A stretch of 64,000 nucleotides of DNA from a bacterium (GTDB lineage Bacteria > Electryoneota > RPQS01): assembly GCA_016721565.1 (NCBI GenBank), contig JADKHW010000025.1:5898-69897 (forward strand), in the 5' to 3' direction. Below are positions 7,896 through 16,623 of the stretch, piece by piece (the stretch's first letter is position 1; every line of letters starts with the position of its first letter). The notes under the pieces are model-generated. The model was not told the DNA's origin. It was given only the letters and a program-made list of their open reading frames with translations, and did not search any database. Made by a program: the position numbers and the translations under genes.

Positions 7896-8305
7896 GCAGA
7901 TCCAACTCCATTTCAAGGTGGGTGAATTTCGGTCCGCAATTGCAGAGTGTCTTGCGTATTGTTGCAGCATTTATGTTCATGCAATCGGGAACGATGAAAC
8001 TTTTCGCATGGCCGATGGGAATGCCGCCGAATGGCAGCACAGCGGAATTCGGAACACAAATTTGGATTGGCGGAGTACTTGAGGCTTTCGGCGGATTGAT
8101 GTTGTTGATCGGGTGGCTCACACGGCCTGTAGCGTTTATTCTTGCAGGTGAAATGGCGGTGGCCTATTTTCAGTTTCATCAGCCAAAAGGATTCTGGCCG
8201 GTAGAGAATGGCGGCGTGTCGGCTGTGGTTTACTGTTTCCTGTGGCTGTATTATTCGGCAGCGGGAGCTGGACCATGGAGTGTGGACGCGTGGAAATCAA
8301 AGTAG
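7892..8305 (+). CDS. DoxX-family membrane protein
   Basis: 137 residues with about four membrane segments. Typical DoxX features are LRIVAAFMFMQSGTMKLFAW, the GG stretch in IGGVLEAFGGLMLLIGWLTR and the AYFQFHQPKGFWPVENGG loop. DoxX-like proteins are small quinone- or thiol-linked membrane proteins, but most, like this one, have no proven activity. It overlaps DUF1801 by four bases and is separated from the next SRPBCC gene by 51 bases. Confidence 0.85.
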   Translation: MSRSNSISRWVNFGPQLQSVLRIVAAFMFMQSGTMKLFAWPMGMPPNGSTAEFGTQIWIGGVLEAFGGLMLLIGWLTRPVAFILAGEMAVAYFQFHQPKGFWPVENGGVSAVVYCFLWLYYSAAGAGPWSVDAWKSK

Positions 8306-8356
8306 ATTGAACATTTCGGATAGAATTAAATAACAAAGAACTCGGGAGAACCGAAG

Positions 8357-8848
8357 ATGAACGCACTGGATAAGATGCAGGTTGAGATTCTCGACCGGAC
8401 GATAGTATTCACACGCATGTTTGACGCACCGCGCCAGTTGGTGTGGGATGCTTGGACAAAGAAAGAGCATCTTGAGAAATGGTGGGGACCTCATCATTTC
8501 ACGAACAAAGATTGCAGTATTAGCCTTAAGAAAGACGGCAAGATGCTGGTGACGATGGTGGGGCCGGACGGTGGAGAGTATCCGTGCGAATTCGTTTACA
8601 ATGAAATCATGCCAATTGAGAAGATTGTTTGGACGGATGTGGTGCATGACGGTGACTTTTGGGGGCCGGATGGTCCGCCGCCGAGCAGTGTGCTCACGAT
8701 GCTGTTTGACGATCTCGGCAACAAGACTAAGATGACTATGACTTCGAAGTTTGAAACGAATGAAGGTCGAGATAAGATCGTTGCCATGGGAGCCGCGCAA
8801 GGTTGGGCGGAAAGTTTGGAAAGATTGGACGATTTGTTGAAGAACTAA
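8357..8848 (+). CDS. SRPBCC (AHSA1-like) protein
   Basis: 163 residues, single SRPBCC domain: TRMFDAPRQLVWDAWTKKEH, KWWGPHHFTNKDCS, MVGPDGGEYPC and the C-terminal QGWAESLERLDDLLK. The ATG follows CGGGAG. It is a close paralogue of the next gene (same start NKMQVQI/DKMQVEI and the same end), indicating recent tandem duplication. Ligand unknown. Confidence 0.88.
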   Translation: MNALDKMQVEILDRTIVFTRMFDAPRQLVWDAWTKKEHLEKWWGPHHFTNKDCSISLKKDGKMLVTMVGPDGGEYPCEFVYNEIMPIEKIVWTDVVHDGDFWGPDGPPPSSVLTMLFDDLGNKTKMTMTSKFETNEGRDKIVAMGAAQGWAESLERLDDLLKN

Positions 8849-8894
8849 GAGCCAGCGAAAGATAGTTCACAACAAATCAACCAAGGAAGAAGAT

Positions 8895-9383
8895 ATGAGC
8901 GGATTGAACAAGATGCAGGTGCAGATAAATGAGCGGGAACTCGTGTTCACACGCATGTTTGACGCGCCGCGTGAATTGGTGTGGGAGGCATGGACGAAAG
9001 AGGAGCATCTGCTCAACTGGTGGGGGCCTCATGGTTTCACTAACAAGGATTGCAGTGTTGATTTGAAGGCGGGCGGCAGCTTGAAAATCACAATGATGAG
9101 ATCGGGCGAAGACTATCCTTGTCATCTCAATTTCTTTGAAATTGTGCCGCTCAAGAGGTTCGTTTGGACGGACAAGGCCAATCAGAGCGACGATTCTGGG
9201 CTTGATGGTGTGCCGCCCGGCAGCTCTATTACTGTGCTCTTCGAGGAAATCGAAAACAAGACCAAAGTGACGATGATTTTGACATACGGCTCCAACGAGG
9301 AACGCGACCAAGATATTTCACGTGGGGATGTCGAAGGATGGGCCGAGATGTTCGAAAAACTGGACGATTTGCTGAAGGGATAG
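8895..9383 (+). CDS. SRPBCC (AHSA1-like) protein, tandem paralogue
   Basis: 162 residues, paralogous to the gene before it: TRMFDAPRELVWEAWTKEEH, NWWGPHGFTNKDCSVDLKAG and the end EGWAEMFEKLDDLLKG. The ATG follows AAGGAAGAAG. It closes the ArsR operon, and a strong terminator follows 24 bases after the stop. With the two-domain protein, the operon encodes four SRPBCC domains. Confidence 0.88.
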   Translation: MSGLNKMQVQINERELVFTRMFDAPRELVWEAWTKEEHLLNWWGPHGFTNKDCSVDLKAGGSLKITMMRSGEDYPCHLNFFEIVPLKRFVWTDKANQSDDSGLDGVPPGSSITVLFEEIENKTKVTMILTYGSNEERDQDISRGDVEGWAEMFEKLDDLLKG

Positions 9384-9407
9384 TCGAGAATTGCACGAAG
9401 ATTATTG

Positions 9408-9439
9408 CGGGCAAACTTAATGCGAGTTTGCCCGTTTTT
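9408..9439 (+). terminator. Terminator of the arsR operon
   Basis: CGGGCAAACT pairs with AGTTTGCCCG around a seven-base loop and is followed by TTTTT. Confidence 0.9.
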
Positions 9440-9643
9440 CTGTCAAAAAAGTTGCGCATAATTGGATATTCAAATCTTAGAAATAATGCAAACTTGATGT
9501 TTTACGTCTGATTTTAAGCACTCCTCTTCATGTGAAGACTTTCACATCGCGGTTGAAATATTTGAATTGTTAGTTGCGGAATAGTATTGTGTTAGGAGTA
9601 ATGACACACATGGCTTCACGAGATGTATGCACAAGTTACGCGC

Positions 9644-9672
9644 TTGCAAAGTGTAAGAAACTGCATTATCTT
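9644..9672 (+). promoter_or_regulatory. Promoter of the NHL-cytochrome gene
   Basis: TTGCAA, 17 bases, TATCTT, with the expected transcription start about 61 bases before the ATG. The stretch 9440-9643 before it is AT-rich and shows no gene. Confidence 0.65.
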
Positions 9673-9739
9673 GCTATATCGTTTGTCAATTGACTAACAT
9701 CACTTCAGCAATGTCAGCTCAGAATGGAGAGAATCCGAT

Positions 9740-11392
9740 ATGAGCCCAGCACGATTCCTTGCTTTTCCCCCGCTCTTGGCCTTGGTAGTTTCGGCCAGTA
9801 TTATTCAAAACGTTTGCGCACTCGAATTAGCTCTGCAGGACACTTGGTGCGGAGTGAACGGTGCAACGAGATTGGTTTGCGATCTGGAGAATCACTTGTT
9901 GTATGTGACTTCTCCGATTGATAATGAGATTGTCGTTATAGATGGCAGCGGCGCAATCGTCAACACAATTGGCCTCGACGGTCCACCTGCCGCAATTGAC
10001 CTGACTGATGATGGGAACATCCTTGTTTCAGTTGATCGATCAGTGCGAAAGATCACGACTGACGGCACAGAACTTGTGTTGTTCGGATTTGTTGAAGATT
10101 ATTTTGTAGATCCGCACGATGTTCTCTCTGCGCCAGATGGCCGGGTTTATGTCGCCGACGACGATGACATCATCAAGGTATTTGACAGTGCAGGTGCTCC
10201 GCTTTTCACTTTTGGGAGTTACGGCTACTTTAACGGCCGGTTTGACGAGCCTGTGACGATTGAGTATAATTTGGTGAGTGATGAGATTGTCGTCACGGAC
10301 CAAAATAACCATCGCATTCAGACATTTGACATCGAAGGAGATTTGCAACAGCATTGGGGGGCAGAAGGGAACGGACTCTATGCGGAAGGGACGTTCTTCC
10401 GTGCATTTGGAATGGACGTCGATGGGTTGGGTCAAGTTTGGACGCTTGACGTGCTCAACGATCTCGTGCAGGTCTTTGATACGGCGGGAGCGTTTATGTA
10501 CTCGGCAAGTTTGAATACGCCTGATATTCGCGGGGGAGTTGATATTGCAATTGACGGCAATCTTTTGTACGTAAGCTCGCCGTCAACGAACTGCGTTTAT
10601 GTATATGGCATCTCGACCGGCACAGCACCGACGAATGAACCGTACGAACTTACGATTCTGTGGACGGAAGCCGGAACACAGTTGAATTGGAAGCCGCAGC
10701 CGGGAGCTATTGGTTATGTTGTGCAGCGCTCGGCAGATTTGGACTTTGCGGAAGCCGCGATAGAACAGATCGGCGTTGTAACGGATACCACATTCACAGA
10801 TAATTTTGATTCAAATCCGCACACACTTTGTTACTATCGCGTGATTGCGGAAACTAATGTCAATCTTCCGGGTCTTGCAGAGGTACGCCTCGGAGACGGG
10901 CACTATCGCGATCCACTCGATACTGAGCATGATTCTCCGCATCATGTCACGGACGGGGTGAATTGCAATAGCTGCCATCTCAGGCCGTTTGTTTATCCGA
11001 GCCCACGGCCAGAGTGGTGGTTCGGCGATCATTTATGCAAGAGCTGTCACGTTGAAACGGGATTTGCAAAGGCTGTACAAACGCATTTAGGCGCAGATAC
11101 TGTAAGGTGCGGAATTTGTCACAGTCCACATTACCATCAACCGCAGTTTGAGCGCTATTTCATTCGTAACGAGAACCCAGTCGGTGAAAGCGGCGGCATG
11201 TTTTTCAATAATGCTACAGACTTTGTGCACGGCGCGCCGGAGTACGACGGCATCTGCGAAATCTGCCATACGCAGACGGATTACTATCGTAGCAACGGCA
11301 AGGGTGCGGAACACAACCCGGGCAGCAATTGCATAACCTGCCACACACATGAAAACGGATTTATGCCAATAGCGGATCAGCGGAACGAATAG
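9740..11392 (+). CDS. Secreted NHL-propeller / pentaheme cytochrome c fusion
   Basis: 550 residues. A signal peptide covers about 1-30 (LLALVVSASIIQNVCA). Residues about 40-290 are NHL-type propeller repeats (PHDVLSAPDGRVYVADDDDI, VTDQNNHRIQTFD, LNDLVQVFDTAG). Residues about 300-395 look like a fibronectin type III domain (LTILWTEAGTQLNWKP). The C-terminus carries five CxxCH heme c sites at about 409, 433, 457, 506 and 531 (CNSCH, CKSCH, CGICH, CEICH, CITCH). It is therefore probably an extracytoplasmic electron-transfer protein with a protein- or substrate-binding propeller. It stands alone: own promoter, bidirectional terminator after the stop. No cytochrome maturation genes are in the window. 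Confidence 0.88.
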   Translation: MSPARFLAFPPLLALVVSASIIQNVCALELALQDTWCGVNGATRLVCDLENHLLYVTSPIDNEIVVIDGSGAIVNTIGLDGPPAAIDLTDDGNILVSVDRSVRKITTDGTELVLFGFVEDYFVDPHDVLSAPDGRVYVADDDDIIKVFDSAGAPLFTFGSYGYFNGRFDEPVTIEYNLVSDEIVVTDQNNHRIQTFDIEGDLQQHWGAEGNGLYAEGTFFRAFGMDVDGLGQVWTLDVLNDLVQVFDTAGAFMYSASLNTPDIRGGVDIAIDGNLLYVSSPSTNCVYVYGISTGTAPTNEPYELTILWTEAGTQLNWKPQPGAIGYVVQRSADLDFAEAAIEQIGVVTDTTFTDNFDSNPHTLCYYRVIAETNVNLPGLAEVRLGDGHYRDPLDTEHDSPHHVTDGVNCNSCHLRPFVYPSPRPEWWFGDHLCKSCHVETGFAKAVQTHLGADTVRCGICHSPHYHQPQFERYFIRNENPVGESGGMFFNNATDFVHGAPEYDGICEICHTQTDYYRSNGKGAEHNPGSNCITCHTHENGFMPIADQRNE

Positions 11393-11429
11393 CCAACGGT
11401 AACGACCTCAGATTTGATTATGAGAAAAC

Positions 11430-11461
11430 AAAACGGCCACGACAATTGTCGTGGCCGTTTT
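11430..11461. terminator. Bidirectional terminator
   Basis: A perfect 32-base palindrome (arms AAAACGGCCACGACAA) sits between two converging genes, with A and T tracts at its ends, so it can end transcription from both sides. Confidence 0.9.
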
Positions 11462-11484
11462 AGTGTCGCGTTTGTGAAATAAGG

Positions 11485-12761
11485 TTAGGGCATTTGTTCG
11501 GATGCTATTACGATGTAGCTACGCTCAGCGGATTGCGCGGGGTCGATTGGCACGGTGGCAAAGGTATCCATTGTCGCGGCAACCAGATTTGTGAACGTTC
11601 CCTCGGAGGATACATCTTCATAAATCAAGAAATACGGGCTACCTTGCGAGCTCCATGAAAGTGTCACGTTGTTACCATTAGGAAGAATGGTGAGGTCGTT
11701 AATTGCCGGAGGAGGAGGCGCTCCCGCTTCACTCCATTGCGCAATATGTGAAGTGCTCGTGCCGCCTGCAGAGGAAAATATGCCGCCTGCAATACAGCCA
11801 TTCTGATACGGTGTAACAACAAAGACTGCGGCGAGCGACGGGTGAAACACACCACCGTTCATGTTAGACCAGGAAGTACCGTCCCATTTTGCAACGCTGC
11901 TTGCGGGACTACCTCCGGCTGAAGTGAAGATACCGCCTGCATAAAGATTCGTTCCGTTTGCACAGAGCGAGAGCGTGTAACCATAGGTTCCGCCACCTGG
12001 TCCGACTCCTAATGTTGACCACGTGCTACCGTTCCACACTAAGCCGGGACCTGCTACAAGATTTGAGCCATAAGGCGTGAGAGCATAAAGTATTTGCGCA
12101 ACTCCACCACCTAATGTAGACCATGTAGTGCCATTCCATTTGGCAATGTGGTTGGCTGGGTTTCCTCCTGCGGATGTAAAGAATCCTGCGGCAATCAACT
12201 CGTTTTGGTAAACAGTAAGTGCCAGGACTTGGCCTTGCGTTCCGCCGGCACCTGCACCCAATGCTGACCAAGCATGGCCATCCCACTGAGCGATGTAGTT
12301 TGCAGGACCGTTCGCATCGGTGAAGTATCCACCTGCGATAAGATTGCCGTTATAAACCGTCAGGGCCGACACAGTGCTGTTTGTTCCGCCTTCGAGATCG
12401 AGCCACTCGATGCCGTCCCACTTCGCGATGAACATGACTTCAATTCCACCCGCATTGACGAATTGTCCGGCAGCGATTAGTTCACCGTTGTAAACCGTGA
12501 GTGCGTTAACTTGACCATCAACACCGCCGCCTATATCGACCCAATTAACGCCATCAAAACGCTTCAGAAAGCCGGGCGCTTCTCCTCCGGCAATTATCTC
12601 GCCGTTGTATTCACAGACGGCATGAGTCCAGAACGGAAGTCCGTTGCCAATAGTTGACCAGTCTTGAGCAACGGCCTTGTTAGTAAAAGTACGAGGCAGA
12701 GCAGAGGCAGCAGAAGCAAGATATCTCGGAGTCGTTGTACATGTAGCAGTGGGTTTTTCAT
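11485..12761 (-). CDS. Secreted repeat beta-propeller protein, frameshift in signal peptide
   Basis: The main frame encodes about 410 residues with seven repeats of 50-55 residues of the form LTVYNGELIAGGxF, AGGxPAxxIAxWDG, WSxLGxG, a propeller made of short Ala/Gly-rich blades. A fibronectin-like end (NLTLSWSSQGSPYFLIYEDV-like block) closes it; no T9SS domain is seen. The main frame runs back to a TTG at 12804, but the promoter at 12808-12836 would start transcription near 12801, so that start is unusable. The ATG at 12761, in another frame, encodes a good signal peptide (DILLLLPLLCLVLLL) which must join AVAQDWS of the main frame. One base is therefore missing near 12670-12700, perhaps at the A4 run 12685-12688. 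Confidence 0.7.
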
Positions 12762-12807
12762 GTGGAGGCTGACGTTGAATTATGAATCTAATTTGAATTG
12801 TCAAGCC

Positions 12808-12836
12808 AAGTTAGGCGGGTTTGTACTGAATGTCAA
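12808..12836 (-). promoter_or_regulatory. Promoter of the repeat propeller gene
   Basis: On the minus strand TTGACA (12836-12831), 17 bases, TAACTT (12813-12808). Transcription would start near 12801, 40 bases before the ATG at 12761. Confidence 0.75.
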
Positions 12837-12913
12837 TGCAACTGGTGCGGTAAATTCAATCTGATATTTATTGTCATATTTCCTTTTGCAACGAATTGTT
12901 TGTCATAATAAAG

Positions 12914-12936
12914 AAAGCCCACACCGCCGGGGCTTT
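12914..12936 (-). terminator. Terminator of the FG-GAP gene
   Basis: AAAGCCC pairs with GGGCTTT; on the minus strand CTTTATTATG follows. It lies 21 bases after the stop codon. Confidence 0.7.
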
Positions 12937-12957
12937 GAGTCATAGTAACTCTACAGA

Positions 12958-14727
12958 CTATTTCATCAGCACGAGTTTTTGCGTGGCGGTCAATGCGCCA
13001 GCTTCAATCTTGCCAAAGTACAGCCCGGAGGCCAATGCGGAAGCATTCCACTCGAACTTATGCGATCCGACTTGCATCATGCCGAGGTTGATGAATGCAA
13101 CTTCTTCTCCAATAACATTGAACACGCGGAAGCGCACGTTGCTTGCTTGGGCAAGATCAAACGAAATGCTCGTGCTCGGGTTGAAGGGGTTTGGGTAGGC
13201 GGGGTGAAGGGCGAATTCGGAAACGGATGCAGGCGGAGTCGGGTCTGCCGCAGTAGTTCCCAATTCCACAATTATCTTGTGATAGACATTGCTTGGGACA
13301 ACATTGTCCAATTCCGGATTGCTGATCGGCGTCAGAACGTCCCCGTTTTCAAAGTAGATGTACAGGTCGTAAGCTTGATCAGGCGGCAACGTGAAGTAGT
13401 TGTTCATGCCGCTCGTTGCGACAGCAGCTTGCGACAAGACGCCAGCACGCAAAACGGTTTCTTGTCCGTGAGGATAGACTTCGACTCTGCGGTGCCAACC
13501 TTCTTCTTCCCCATTAGTCCCAATAACTTGCACTTCAAGTCTGCCGAGACCATCTGTCATGTTTTTGTACAACAGCGGGGGAGTGTTATCCTGAAGAATT
13601 ATCAAATCAAGATCGCCGTCTGAATCGAAATCAGAGAAACGCGGAAATCCATCGAGCATTGAGTTGAGTCCCCAACTTGGACCCGTGTTAGTAAACCACA
13701 CCTGCAGTCCGACAACACTGTCGCAACGCAAGAACTGATTTTCACCCAAATTGTAACCGGTTCCGCCGGGCGAACAGGCCATGATGTCAAAATCACCGTC
13801 CATATCCACATCACCGGCAGCATAGCGCACGCCGTACGGATAACCCATATCCTCAAAATCAGCGTTGGCTCCGTGAACGTTGGCTTGAATAAAGAAGACA
13901 CCGCTTTGGTTTAACCAGACGTCATGGCGACCTTCGCCTGCTGTGACTAGGTCAGGATACTTGTCATTATTCATATCGACAAAAATGCCGCCGCAATTAG
14001 CCGCACTGCCGATTAAGCCGGTTGCTTCGGAGACATCTTCAAAATGTCCGTCGCCGTTGTTGCGGTACATGTAATCGCGGCCATGCAGGCGCGTCATGTA
14101 CATATCCATGTCGCCGTCAAGATCATAGTCGGCAATGGAAAACGTGGCGTTGTCGTGAGTGTTTGGAAGCGTTGACCCGGCTGTCACGTCAACAAAAGCT
14201 TCGCCGTTGACGTTGCGGTAGAGTTTCCAATAGTTCTCGAATTCAATCAGCATATCCACATAGCCATCTGCGTCGAAATCCATCCAAGTGAAGTCGCGTG
14301 TTCGATTATCCACTTCGATCCCAAGCTCGGCGGCGCGATCAACAAAGTGGCCGTTCTCGTTCACCATCAGCATCAAATCTGTGCTAAACCCTACCATGAA
14401 GATATCAAGATCTCCATCCCGATCAAAGTCGGCGGGCTGGGCATTTTGGATGTCTGATGTCGTTGGAAGGCCAACATTGGGGCGCGCCTGGAACTCGCCG
14501 CCATTGTTGATGTACAGGGTTACGGCACCGCCAAACCGGCTGGAACGGAGCAAGTCCAGATCATCATCCCCATCATAATCGAACCAACAGGGGACGCCTG
14601 CCTCCCCTTGTCCTGTCAGGCCGACCTGAGCGGCAACCTCGACAAACGGGTTCTGTGCGAAGCTTGGCACGGAAAGTATGACCAAGTTGAGAAGCGCAAA
14701 CGTTGAGAAAACAAGAGTTCTACGCAT
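12958..14727 (-). CDS. Secreted FG-GAP/VCBS repeat protein with T9SS sorting domain
   Basis: 589 residues from the ATG at 14727, which follows GAGAGGAAA; a longer frame lacks such a site. The signal peptide is MRRTLVFSTFALLNLVILSV up to SFA. The body holds seven calcium-binding FG-GAP motifs of the type DxDxDGDxD (DYDGDDDLD, DFDRDGDLD, DFDADGYVD, DYDLDGDMD, DMNNDKYPD, DVDMDGDFD, DFDSDGDLD), as in CRTAC1-like seven-bladed integrin-type propellers. The C-terminus carries HPAYPNPFNPSTSISFDL and ends with TQKLVLMK, the T9SS type A sorting signal. Probably a surface-attached adhesion or binding protein. Confidence 0.9.
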   Translation of the reverse strand: MRRTLVFSTFALLNLVILSVPSFAQNPFVEVAAQVGLTGQGEAGVPCWFDYDGDDDLDLLRSSRFGGAVTLYINNGGEFQARPNVGLPTTSDIQNAQPADFDRDGDLDIFMVGFSTDLMLMVNENGHFVDRAAELGIEVDNRTRDFTWMDFDADGYVDMLIEFENYWKLYRNVNGEAFVDVTAGSTLPNTHDNATFSIADYDLDGDMDMYMTRLHGRDYMYRNNGDGHFEDVSEATGLIGSAANCGGIFVDMNNDKYPDLVTAGEGRHDVWLNQSGVFFIQANVHGANADFEDMGYPYGVRYAAGDVDMDGDFDIMACSPGGTGYNLGENQFLRCDSVVGLQVWFTNTGPSWGLNSMLDGFPRFSDFDSDGDLDLIILQDNTPPLLYKNMTDGLGRLEVQVIGTNGEEEGWHRRVEVYPHGQETVLRAGVLSQAAVATSGMNNYFTLPPDQAYDLYIYFENGDVLTPISNPELDNVVPSNVYHKIIVELGTTAADPTPPASVSEFALHPAYPNPFNPSTSISFDLAQASNVRFRVFNVIGEEVAFINLGMMQVGSHKFEWNASALASGLYFGKIEAGALTATQKLVLMK

Positions 14728-14788
14728 TGGGATTTCCTCTCTGTTAGCTGTGGATGTTTTGCCCACCAAGATCCAATCTATCACTTAT

Positions 14789-14817
14789 AACTTAGTGTTG
14801 GATTTGAGAAGATGCAA
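14789..14817 (-). promoter_or_regulatory. Promoter of the FG-GAP gene
   Basis: On the minus strand TTGCAT (14817-14812), 17 bases, TAAGTT (14794-14789); expected transcription start about 55 bases before the ATG. Confidence 0.65.
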
Positions 14818-14854
14818 GAGATAAGCCACAGTCCCGTAAGAAATGTGACAAGAC

Positions 14855-15814
14855 TCACGCAGTGGACTCATCCGGCCCAATATCCCCCTGCATGCTAGCC
14901 ATGGCACGGAGGCGGGTGATACGGTCCTGGGTGGGGGGATGGGTGGAGAAGATGAGGCTCTTTTGCATCTCGTCGTTGCGGAGGGGATTGACGATGAAGA
15001 GATGGACCGTGGCACGATTGATCCACGGGAGAGGATTTACTTGCATGGATTGCTCGATCTTAGCGAGTGCGCTTGCAAGCCCGATGGGATTGCGTGTCAG
15101 GCGAGCGGAGGTTGCATCGGCGAGGTACTCGCGTTTTCTTGATATCGATGCCTGCATAACGAGCGCGGCAATCGGAGCAAGAATCGAGAGTACAATTCCG
15201 ATGACAAGAATGATTCCTTTTGAACTGTCTTTGCTGGAAGCGCGGCCGGTTCTGCCGCTACCGTACCAGAGTGTTCTGCGGTAGCCGTCGGCAATTAGTG
15301 CAATGGCTCCGACCATCGTGGAAACCAAGAGCATGTAACGAATATCAAGATTTGCAACGTGGCCCATCTCGTGTGCGATCACACCTTGCAGTTCGTCACG
15401 GTCGAGTTTTTCAATCAAACCTCGCGTCACAGCGACAGCTGCATTGTCGGGACTCCAGCCTGTCGCAAACGCGTTGAGTGCAAACGAATCGATTACGTAC
15501 ACGCGCGGCATCGGAAGTCCGGCGGCAATGCGCATTTCGTCGACGACGTTGAACAGAACTTGATCGCTCTCCCATGTGGCTTCACGGGCACCTGTGAATC
15601 CGAGGATGATATCATCCCCGAGGAAATAGGTGATGAGCATCACGGCAACGGCGACGATGAATCCGACGGGCAAACCGAAGTCACCATAGTCGTATGTACG
15701 GCCAATGACCCAACAGAGCGCCATAAGCAAAAGCGGAAGCCCGATGAAGAGAATCACCGACTTCCGCTTGTTGGAGCGTATCTCTGCGGCAAAATCGCGG
15801 CGGTAATCACTCAC
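14855..15814 (-). CDS. htpX: M48-family membrane zinc metalloprotease, HtpX-like
   Basis: 319 residues. Membrane segments lie near residues 18-38, 48-66, 157-177 and 200-222. The zinc site is HEMGH at 148-152, with the third ligand expected at Glu229 in SRKREYLADA. This matches HtpX-like proteases that degrade misfolded membrane proteins. It starts with GTG at 15814 inside the stop of lemA (GTGA overlap), so the two genes form a coupled operon; lemA-htpX pairs are common. The family assignment is firm, the substrate is not known. Confidence 0.9.
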   Translation of the reverse strand: MSDYRRDFAAEIRSNKRKSVILFIGLPLLLMALCWVIGRTYDYGDFGLPVGFIVAVAVMLITYFLGDDIILGFTGAREATWESDQVLFNVVDEMRIAAGLPMPRVYVIDSFALNAFATGWSPDNAAVAVTRGLIEKLDRDELQGVIAHEMGHVANLDIRYMLLVSTMVGAIALIADGYRRTLWYGSGRTGRASSKDSSKGIILVIGIVLSILAPIAALVMQASISRKREYLADATSARLTRNPIGLASALAKIEQSMQVNPLPWINRATVHLFIVNPLRNDEMQKSLIFSTHPPTQDRITRLRAMASMQGDIGPDESTA

Positions 15815-16362
15815 CGCAAGTCAACCTTCACATTCTGCTTTTCTTCTTCAGGAACTTGGTAGTACTCTTCCTTTTTGAAACCGAGACCTGAGGCAAACAA
15901 ATTTGCCGGAAAGAGTTCCTGCTTGGTGTTATAGGTCATCACGGTGTCGTTGTAATATTGCCGTGCAAAGGCGATCTTGTTTTCAGTCGAGGTCAGCTCT
16001 TCTTGCAGTTTCATCACGTTCTGATTGGCTTTCAGATCGGGGTAGTTTTCAAACACTGCAAAGAGTTGACGCAGTGCGCCGGTAACCTGATTTTCGGCGG
16101 AGGAGACTGCGGCTGGGCCTTGAGCGGACACGGCGGTGTTGCGTGCTTTGATGACCTTTTCGAGCGTCTCCTGCTCGTAGGACATGTAGTCCTTAACGAC
16201 TTCGACCAAATTGGGGATGAGGTCGTGACGGCGCTTCAACTGAACGTCAATCTGCGACCAAGCCCCTTTGACTTGGTTGCGAAGAGTAACGAGGCCGTTG
16301 TACATGCTCATAACCCAGAGCACGATAACGACCACGATGCCCAAGAAAATAAAGAATCCCAT
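15811..16362 (-). CDS. lemA: LemA family protein
   Basis: 183 residues with an N-terminal membrane segment (FIFLGIVVVIVLWVM, 4-18) and a helical body: YNGLVTLRNQVKGAWSQIDV, QLKRRHDLIPNLVEVVKDY, NYPDLKANQNVMKLQEEL and ENKIAFARQYYNDTVMTYN, all diagnostic of LemA. The ATG follows AAGGGAG. It is the first gene of a two-gene operon with the HtpX-like protease; a supporting role for that protease is inferred from this linkage. Confidence 0.93.
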   Translation of the reverse strand: MGFFIFLGIVVVIVLWVMSMYNGLVTLRNQVKGAWSQIDVQLKRRHDLIPNLVEVVKDYMSYEQETLEKVIKARNTAVSAQGPAAVSSAENQVTGALRQLFAVFENYPDLKANQNVMKLQEELTSTENKIAFARQYYNDTVMTYNTKQELFPANLFASGLGFKKEEYYQVPEEEKQNVKVDLR

Positions 16363-16397
16363 GCGGTTCTCCCTTGATTTGCAGCTTGGAAAGTTGG

Positions 16398-16426
16398 AAT
16401 TTACGGGTCGTGGGGGTCAGATGCAA
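16398..16426 (-). promoter_or_regulatory. Promoter of lemA-htpX
   Basis: On the minus strand TTGCAT (16426-16421), 17 bases, TAAATT (16403-16398), with the transcription start expected about 29 bases before the ATG. Confidence 0.65.
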
Positions 16427-16525
16427 ATAGACATGCAAGTTGAATTAGTAAGTTGAACTAAATTAGAGTCTTAATTTGCATTGACTTGGCATCTGAAGTG
16501 AATTTTGCTTTGTCTGTAATGGCCC

Positions 16526-16554
16526 TTGACAATGTCGGGTTCAGTGCCTAACTT
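16526..16554 (+). promoter_or_regulatory. Promoter of the Cys-rich / beta-helix gene pair
   Basis: TTGACA, 17 bases, TAACTT; identical hexamers and spacing to the promoters at 12808-12836 and 43579-43607. The transcription start is expected near 16561. Confidence 0.75.
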
Positions 16555-16605
16555 GGATACTGGACGGTGCGCTAACAAGGACGGCGCCACGGAACAACTA
16601 TCTTC

Positions 16606-16623
16606 AGGAGGTTCGCCATCATA
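16606..16623 (+). promoter_or_regulatory. Strong ribosome binding site before a non-ATG start
   Basis: A perfect AGGAGG at 16606-16611 is followed after six bases by ATC (16618) and then ATA (16621), both in frame with the Cys-rich protein. The first ATG in this frame is only at 16654, without a ribosome binding site. Either ATC/ATA is used, or an ATG was lost by mutation or sequencing error. Confidence 0.6.

Noticed and set aside
12762..12804. TTG 12804 as start of the repeat propeller
   Set aside because: The predicted transcription start (about 12801) lies after this codon, and the encoded N-terminus is not a signal peptide, unlike the ATG at 12761 in the next frame.
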